This document shows positions 59,369 through 64,000 of a DNA stretch of 64,000 nucleotides, in pieces (the first letter of the stretch is position 1; every line of letters starts with the position of its first letter). The notes below the pieces were generated by a model that did not search any database, was not told where the DNA came from, and saw only the letters and a program-made list of their open reading frames with translations. The DNA comes from Colwellia sp. MB3u-41 (GTDB lineage Bacteria > Pseudomonadota > Gammaproteobacteria > Enterobacterales > Alteromonadaceae). Where the stretch lies: NCBI RefSeq assembly GCF_014076845.1, contig NZ_JACGUT010000084.1:1-64000 (forward strand), in the 5' to 3' direction. The position numbers and the translations under genes are program-made.

Positions 59369-60036
59369 TGTATAAAAATATTGCTGCAATATTGTTTTTA
59401 CTTGTGTTGTCGGGTTGTCAAACTGTTCAAGTTACCAAAGGTGAAGCTTTTCCTAAGATGTATGGTGAAAAACCAGCTTCAATACTTGTAGTACCTGCTA
59501 TTAATCTAACAACGGCTGCTGATGCCGCAGCCCTGTACTCTACAACAATTGCAATGCCTCTTGCTGAATCAGGCTATTATGTTTTTTCTATTCCATTTAT
59601 AGAGCAGTTTTTACATCGAGAGGGTATTACAGACGGTGAACAAGTTAGTCGGATACCTTTGATCAAATTCAAAGAAATGTTCGATGCAGATGCCGTTTTA
59701 TTTGTTACTTTAAATAGTTGGGACACTAATTATTATGTCACCGGTGGTAATGTCACTGTTGGTGCTAAATTTGAATTGAAATCAACAAGTTCAAGTGAAA
59801 AATTATGGCAATATGATGATGTTGTTGTTCATAATACTTCAGGAAACTCGGGTAATATAATTGCAGATATGATTGCTACAGCACTCACTACTGCTCTAGT
59901 TGATTATGTGCCAATTGCCCATGTCGTTAATCAACGCATAGTCAATAGTATGCCAGTTGGAAAATACCACAAACGACATAATGTTGATGCTAAAGACCCA
60001 GGCGTGATTGCAACTAAAGCAGGTGTTGCAAAGTAA
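59368..60036 (+). CDS. DUF799 (GNA1162-type) lipoprotein
   Basis: A 222-residue protein with lipobox LVLSGCQTV. The DUF799 body includes PASILVVPAINLTTAADAAALYSTT, PLAESGYYVFSIPFIEQFL and FDADAVLFVTLNSWDTNYYV. The Neisseria homologue GNA1162 is an outer-membrane lipoprotein. Last gene of the operon, with a terminator following. Confidence 0.9.
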   Translation: MYKNIAAILFLLVLSGCQTVQVTKGEAFPKMYGEKPASILVVPAINLTTAADAAALYSTTIAMPLAESGYYVFSIPFIEQFLHREGITDGEQVSRIPLIKFKEMFDADAVLFVTLNSWDTNYYVTGGNVTVGAKFELKSTSSSEKLWQYDDVVVHNTSGNSGNIIADMIATALTTALVDYVPIAHVVNQRIVNSMPVGKYHKRHNVDAKDPGVIATKAGVAK

Positions 60037-60094
60037 ATAGATAAAAGGCGAAGAAGTAAAGTCGCAAGATAGAGTTATTTATCTTTGAATAATA

Positions 60095-60128
60095 AAAAAG
60101 CATCAATTAAATTAATTGGTGCTTTTTT
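60095..60128 (+). terminator. Terminator of the lipoprotein operon
   Basis: AAAGCATCAATT and AATTGGTGCTTT pair (one G-T) with a T-run after, about 60 bases beyond the DUF799 stop. It may also serve the convergent MipA-type gene. Confidence 0.8.
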
Positions 60129-60211
60129 ATATTTAAGAGCCGAATAAAGCTCTAATAGTCTAGCGTCTAAAGTGCCTATAAAAATTTGATATAATCTTTG
60201 CGTTCAATTTC

Positions 60212-61111
60212 CTACCAGCTTGCTTTTGCGTCGCTTTCGTACAAGCGCCAAACAAAGCCCAAACCAAAACTATAAGTGACATCTTTTTCATAAAGAGGAC
60301 TTTCTTGGTTCGCTGCACCTTGGTGAAGTTGTGCTGAGCCTGCTAAAAAACCTCGGATATTCTTGCGAATAGGAAATGAAAGACCGAGTGAAAATTCGGC
60401 GCCTAAATAGCCACCTTTAGCGTCATACGGTCTGCGATTATTATTGGCGAATTCTGGATCTACCTGATAAAAATAATCTTGTAACGCTTCGGTAGCGAAA
60501 GTAAAACTGAGTCCTACTTTTAATCCTGTCTCTTTAAAAATAACCCCGCGTTGTTGATATGAAAGTGTCGGTTCGATAACAAAACCACGGTCGTCTATAC
60601 GATTAAAATCAGTAGAAAATACCGCCCTGGCTTGCAAGCGAACTTTTAACCTTGCATCACCACTTTGCTCGAAGGTAAAGTCTTTAACTCTGTAAATTAA
60701 TTGTGGCCCGATTTCAAAAAGAAAATCTAATTCAGGCATGCCAGCCCGTGAAGTATTGTCTTCACTGTCAGCAGAAAATGCACCACCAAAAGATAAGTCG
60801 AGTTCAAAGTCGGTTGTTTCAACGACAACCGCTCGCATGCCATTTTCTCCGCCAACACGAAAGACATCACCTCTATAAATAACATAGGGTGCTGCTAATG
60901 CAATGAAATTTCGCTCGCTAGATGCCGGATAATTAGCAACGTCGATAGCGCCACCACCCACACCAAATTCCCATAGTGGCTGGCTTTCATTTATATTTTC
61001 AAAACCTGTTAAGCCCCGAACAGGCGACTCGCCTTTGTCGTTAGCAGCAACCACTGACACAAAAAATATTGAGGTAAAAATGGCTAAAGACAAAGATTTA
61101 ATCAAGTACAT
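60212..61111 (-). CDS. MipA/OmpV family outer-membrane protein
   Basis: A 299-residue protein with a signal peptide (MYLIKSLSLAIFTSIFFVSV to VAAND). The body has alternating beta-strands typical of OmpV-type barrels (WEFGVGGGAIDVANYPASS, FIALAAPYVIYRGDVFRV, GYLGAEFSLGLSFPI), and it ends in an aromatic (KASW). Family members are outer-membrane barrels or MltA-interacting proteins. AAGG precedes the ATG. Confidence 0.87.
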   Translation of the reverse strand: MYLIKSLSLAIFTSIFFVSVVAANDKGESPVRGLTGFENINESQPLWEFGVGGGAIDVANYPASSERNFIALAAPYVIYRGDVFRVGGENGMRAVVVETTDFELDLSFGGAFSADSEDNTSRAGMPELDFLFEIGPQLIYRVKDFTFEQSGDARLKVRLQARAVFSTDFNRIDDRGFVIEPTLSYQQRGVIFKETGLKVGLSFTFATEALQDYFYQVDPEFANNNRRPYDAKGGYLGAEFSLGLSFPIRKNIRGFLAGSAQLHQGAANQESPLYEKDVTYSFGLGFVWRLYESDAKASW

Positions 61112-61485
61112 TCAACAACCTTGGTAAAGATGGAAGAATTTTATTCTTTCATCATAATGCATTAACTGGTGGATATTAACATGACTTTATTTACTTGAAA
61201 GGTCGATATACATTTTTATTTTTTAATCGCTGTGTTCGCCTTGTGTTACTTATTCTTTTCATCTGTTTAACGTATCAGTGTCTTCTAGGTTAGAGTAACA
61301 GAGAGTCATAAACCTTACTTACGGTGCTAAATATTCAATATATATTGCCAAGATACTTTCTCTAATCACTAATAATCATAACTCGTTACAATTGAATGTT
61401 TAATAACCTTCAAAAGCTATTTGTATCTTACTTGTCTATCCGGATAAAATAACCTTAATTATAATTATAAAATCAACGGACAGAT
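61112..61485. other. Divergent promoter region, MipA-type gene and RND operon
   Basis: About 370 AT-rich bases that should carry promoters for both divergent units. No operator or gene was recognised. Confidence 0.3.
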
Positions 61486-62619
61486 ATGCGCCTTAATACA
61501 CTAACTACTTCATTATTATTGTCATTATTTTTTGTGACGGCTTTAAGCGCTTGTAATGAAGAAAGCGTCGAAGAGAAAGAAAAAAAAGTTTATAAGGTGC
61601 CAGTCGAAACAACATTCGTTGAGAATAGAACCATTACTAATACTTATCGAACTACAGCGGTACTTGAAGCAAAAGCTGAAAGTAAAGTGACCAATAAAGT
61701 CACAGGAATGATTAATAAAATATTAGTTGAAGAGGGAATGTCCGTTACTAAAGGACAAGTGTTAGCTGAAATTGATTCAGAAAATTATTTGTTAGAGCTT
61801 GAACGTACCTCTATCGATGTTGATTCAGCTTCTGCTGAATTTAATCGTAGTAAACCCATCGACGGCAAACAGTTAATATCAGCTAAAGACTTAGAAAAAC
61901 TCGAGTTTTTAGTGAAAACGAGAAAAAACCAACAAAAAGTTGCGGCAATACAAGTACGTGACTCGAAAGTTAGAGCGCCAATAACCGGTGTTATCGCATC
62001 AAGAATGGTGAAAGAAGGAAACATGACCGCTAATGCTGGCAGTGAAATGTTTACTATTGTGGCACTCGATACCTTACAAGGTGTTGTTTATTTACCTGAA
62101 TCAGAAATGAATAATGTTCATGTGGGACAGCAGGCTTATTTAAACTTTCCCGCGAATGCAAAAGCAGTGCCTGCAACCGTTGGTCTGATTTCTCCTATTA
62201 TTGATACGGAGTCAGGTACTTTTAAAGTAACCTTAAAAGTTAACAATGATGATCACGTTTTAAAGCCGGGTATGTTTGCAAAAGTGTCATTAACACTTGA
62301 TGTGCATGACAATGCGCAAATAGTGCCACAAAGAGCCTTACTGGTTACTGACACAGAAACGAGTTTATTCGTGATTCAAGACAATAAAGCTAAGAAAATC
62401 ATGGTTGCTACTGGTTTTGAACAAGATGGTTTTGTTGAAATACTAACGCCATTAAACACTGACGAGCCTATCGTTATTGTTGGTCAACAAGGATTGAAAG
62501 TTGATAGTGCTGTAAAAATAATAGGTCAAGCAGAGACGATGGAGCAGAACGCTGAACTAAGTACTGATAATAAGACCGTTAAGGTAAATGCTGATAATCA
62601 AGCAGCGCAAGACAAATAA
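61486..62619 (+). CDS. RND efflux periplasmic adaptor
   Basis: A 377-residue membrane fusion protein with lipobox TALSACNEES. It shows the lipoyl half KVTGMINKILVEEGMSVTKGQVLAEID, a short alpha-hairpin, the second half KVRAPITGVIASRMVKEGNMT, and the beta-barrel VYLPESEMNNVHVGQQAYL. It pairs with the RND pump 50 bases downstream. An acidic, Asn-rich tail follows the last conserved part. Confidence 0.93.
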   Translation: MRLNTLTTSLLLSLFFVTALSACNEESVEEKEKKVYKVPVETTFVENRTITNTYRTTAVLEAKAESKVTNKVTGMINKILVEEGMSVTKGQVLAEIDSENYLLELERTSIDVDSASAEFNRSKPIDGKQLISAKDLEKLEFLVKTRKNQQKVAAIQVRDSKVRAPITGVIASRMVKEGNMTANAGSEMFTIVALDTLQGVVYLPESEMNNVHVGQQAYLNFPANAKAVPATVGLISPIIDTESGTFKVTLKVNNDDHVLKPGMFAKVSLTLDVHDNAQIVPQRALLVTDTETSLFVIQDNKAKKIMVATGFEQDGFVEILTPLNTDEPIVIVGQQGLKVDSAVKIIGQAETMEQNAELSTDNKTVKVNADNQAAQDK

Positions 62620-62669
62620 GATTTGAACTTGTTTTTACCTAATCGTTAAATTTAAAGGAATTATTATTT

Positions 62670-64000
62670 ATGAGTATTGTTAGTACGGTGGTTAAACGCC
62701 CGGTCACGGTAGCGATGTTTACACTCGCTGTAATGTTATTTGGACTGGTGGGTTTTTCACGCCTTTCTGTTTCATTGTTGCCCGACCTATCTTATCCGAC
62801 GTTAACCGTAAGAACGGATAATGCTGGTGCCGCTCCTGCTGAAATAGAGCAACTGATCAGCAAACCTATAGAAGAATCTGTCGGTGTTGTTAAAGGCATA
62901 CGTAAAGTACATTCCATCTCAAAAGCTGGACAGTCTGATGTGGTTATTGAGTTTGAATGGGGCGTAGCAATGAATTTTGCCACGCAAAATGTCCGTGAAA
63001 AACTTGATATTATTGCCCTGCCTAAAGATGTTAATAAACCCATTATTCTGCGTTTTAATCCCGCTCTTGACCCTATTATCCGTTTAGGACTGTCAACTGA
63101 AAATACCCATCCTCGCGCATTAAAAAAGATACGTACCTTTGCAGAACAAGAAATAAAACGGCAGCTTGAAACTATTTCAGGCGTTGCCGCTGTTCAACTA
63201 GGCGGCGGTTTACAGCAAGAAATACAAGTTGTTTTTGATCAAGAAAAAGCAGCACGCCGAGGTATAACGGCACAAAGTATTGTTTCACGTATTCAAAGTG
63301 AAAATATTAACATGTCGGCGGGTCGTGTTTACGACGGTCAGCAAGAGTATTTAGTACGTACCGTTAATCAATTTGTTTCACTAGAACAACTCGGCAATAT
63401 GATTGTTAAACAAGCTGATGGCAAAACCATTTACCTTAAAGATATTGCTCAAGTGATTGATGGTGAAAAAGAACGTACCGATATTACCCGTATCAATAAC
63501 AATGAAGCGATTGAACTGGCAATCTATAAAGAGGGCGATGCTAATACGGTCACCGTGGCAAAAGCGGTGAATGCCAAATTAGCCAAGCTTGAAGAGACCT
63601 TACCTGAAGAGCTCACTTTTACCGTTATTTATGACCAATCTGAATTTATTGTCAATGCGGTAGACGAAGTTAAAAGTGCGGCGCTTATTGGTGGATTACT
63701 TGCCATGCTGATTTTATATTTATTCTTGGGTAATTTTTTCAACACGATTATTATCTCGTTAGCGATCCCTATTTCAATTATTGCTACCTTTAATTTAATG
63801 TTTGCTAATGATATTAGTCTTAATATTATGTCATTAGGAGGTATTGCCTTAGCGGTTGGCTTATTGGTTGATAATGCGATTGTTGTGCTTGAAAACATTG
63901 CTCGATACCGCGAAAAAGGCGCGAGTATTATTGATGCGGCAATTAAGGGTACCGATGAGGTGTCGGGTGCCGTTATTGCCTCGACATTAACCACGTTAGC
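62670..64000 (+). CDS. RND family efflux pump, partial (runs off window)
   Basis: The first about 443 residues of an inner-membrane RND transporter. AAAGGAATT lies upstream of ATG 62670. It begins SIVSTVVKRPVTVAMFTLA. The porter domain follows (NAGAAPAEIEQLISKPIEE, SGVAAVQLGGG), and the first membrane helices include GGIALAVGLLVDNAIVVLENI, a signature of RND pumps. No stop is seen before the window end. Substrate is unknown. Confidence 0.94.
   Translation, partial: MSIVSTVVKRPVTVAMFTLAVMLFGLVGFSRLSVSLLPDLSYPTLTVRTDNAGAAPAEIEQLISKPIEESVGVVKGIRKVHSISKAGQSDVVIEFEWGVAMNFATQNVREKLDIIALPKDVNKPIILRFNPALDPIIRLGLSTENTHPRALKKIRTFAEQEIKRQLETISGVAAVQLGGGLQQEIQVVFDQEKAARRGITAQSIVSRIQSENINMSAGRVYDGQQEYLVRTVNQFVSLEQLGNMIVKQADGKTIYLKDIAQVIDGEKERTDITRINNNEAIELAIYKEGDANTVTVAKAVNAKLAKLEETLPEELTFTVIYDQSEFIVNAVDEVKSAALIGGLLAMLILYLFLGNFFNTIIISLAIPISIIATFNLMFANDISLNIMSLGGIALAVGLLVDNAIVVLENIARYREKGASIIDAAIKGTDEVSGAVIASTLTTL

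Noticed and set aside
1-64000. CRISPR array, tRNA or rRNA genes
   Set aside because: Looked for; no regularly spaced repeats and no recognisable RNA-gene sequence.

Overview
The window looks like a chromosomal segment of a marine gammaproteobacterium, most likely Alteromonadales and close to Colwellia. This is inferred from the AT-rich composition, the gene families (pdhR-aceEF-lpd, AcnB, PutA, RND pump), the three-photolyase cluster and the lipoprotein content. No rRNA, tRNA or CRISPR array was seen.

Layout. 1-1.5 kb: the C-terminal part of a secreted S8 protease whose reading frame stops inside a tandem repeat. 1.8-4.8 kb: a large sigma-54 enhancer-binding regulator. 4.8-9.5 kb: a graveyard of mobile DNA, with one IS5-like fragment, two different decayed IS110-family elements, two integron attC-like sites and one small membrane-protein gene. 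9.5-11.6 kb: an ABC1/UbiB-like kinase gene broken by one in-frame stop, then remnants of a Y1-type transposase and of an isoaspartyl dipeptidase. 11.9-15.7 kb: proline biosynthesis, with proC and proA on the minus strand and proB divergent. 15.9-21.0 kb: a photolyase/cryptochrome cluster (Cry-DASH, a second cryptochrome/photolyase, DUF2256, an FeS-type photolyase and a TIGR03643 protein). 21.1-24.9 kb: putA for proline catabolism. 25.3-25.5 kb: a chemoreceptor remnant.

25.6-32.3 kb: a PhoX-like lipoprotein with a collagen-like linker, a divergent diheme cytochrome c and an M16 peptidase lipoprotein. 32.5-39.9 kb: a two-component system (NtrC-type regulator and kinase) divergent from a MacB-type ABC export operon. 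The gap between them holds a sigma-54 promoter and a palindromic candidate enhancer, so the regulator probably drives the transporter. 40.0-41.1 kb: a periplasmic binding protein. 41.9-48.9 kb: the pyruvate dehydrogenase locus with an exact PdhR box. 49.5-52.7 kb: a SnoaL-like lipoprotein with collagen-like repeats, divergent from a ToxR/CadC-type regulator with a TolB-like propeller. 53.0-53.3 kb: a small lipoprotein. 53.6-56.4 kb: acnB. 56.7-60.0 kb: a TonB-like membrane protein, then a four-gene lipoprotein operon (CsgG-like, small lipoprotein, DUF4810, DUF799). 60.2-61.1 kb: a MipA/OmpV outer-membrane protein. 61.5 kb to the end: an RND efflux adaptor and a pump gene that runs off the window.

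The most interesting points are the attC-like hairpin with extrahelical bases beside the IS110 relics, the photolyase cluster with its two small companion proteins, the sigma-54 control region of the ABC operon, the GGDEF-GAF-AAA regulator with two C-terminal helix-turn-helix-like segments, and the CsgG/DUF4810/DUF799 operon with an extra lipoprotein. No wholly new system can be asserted from sequence reading alone.
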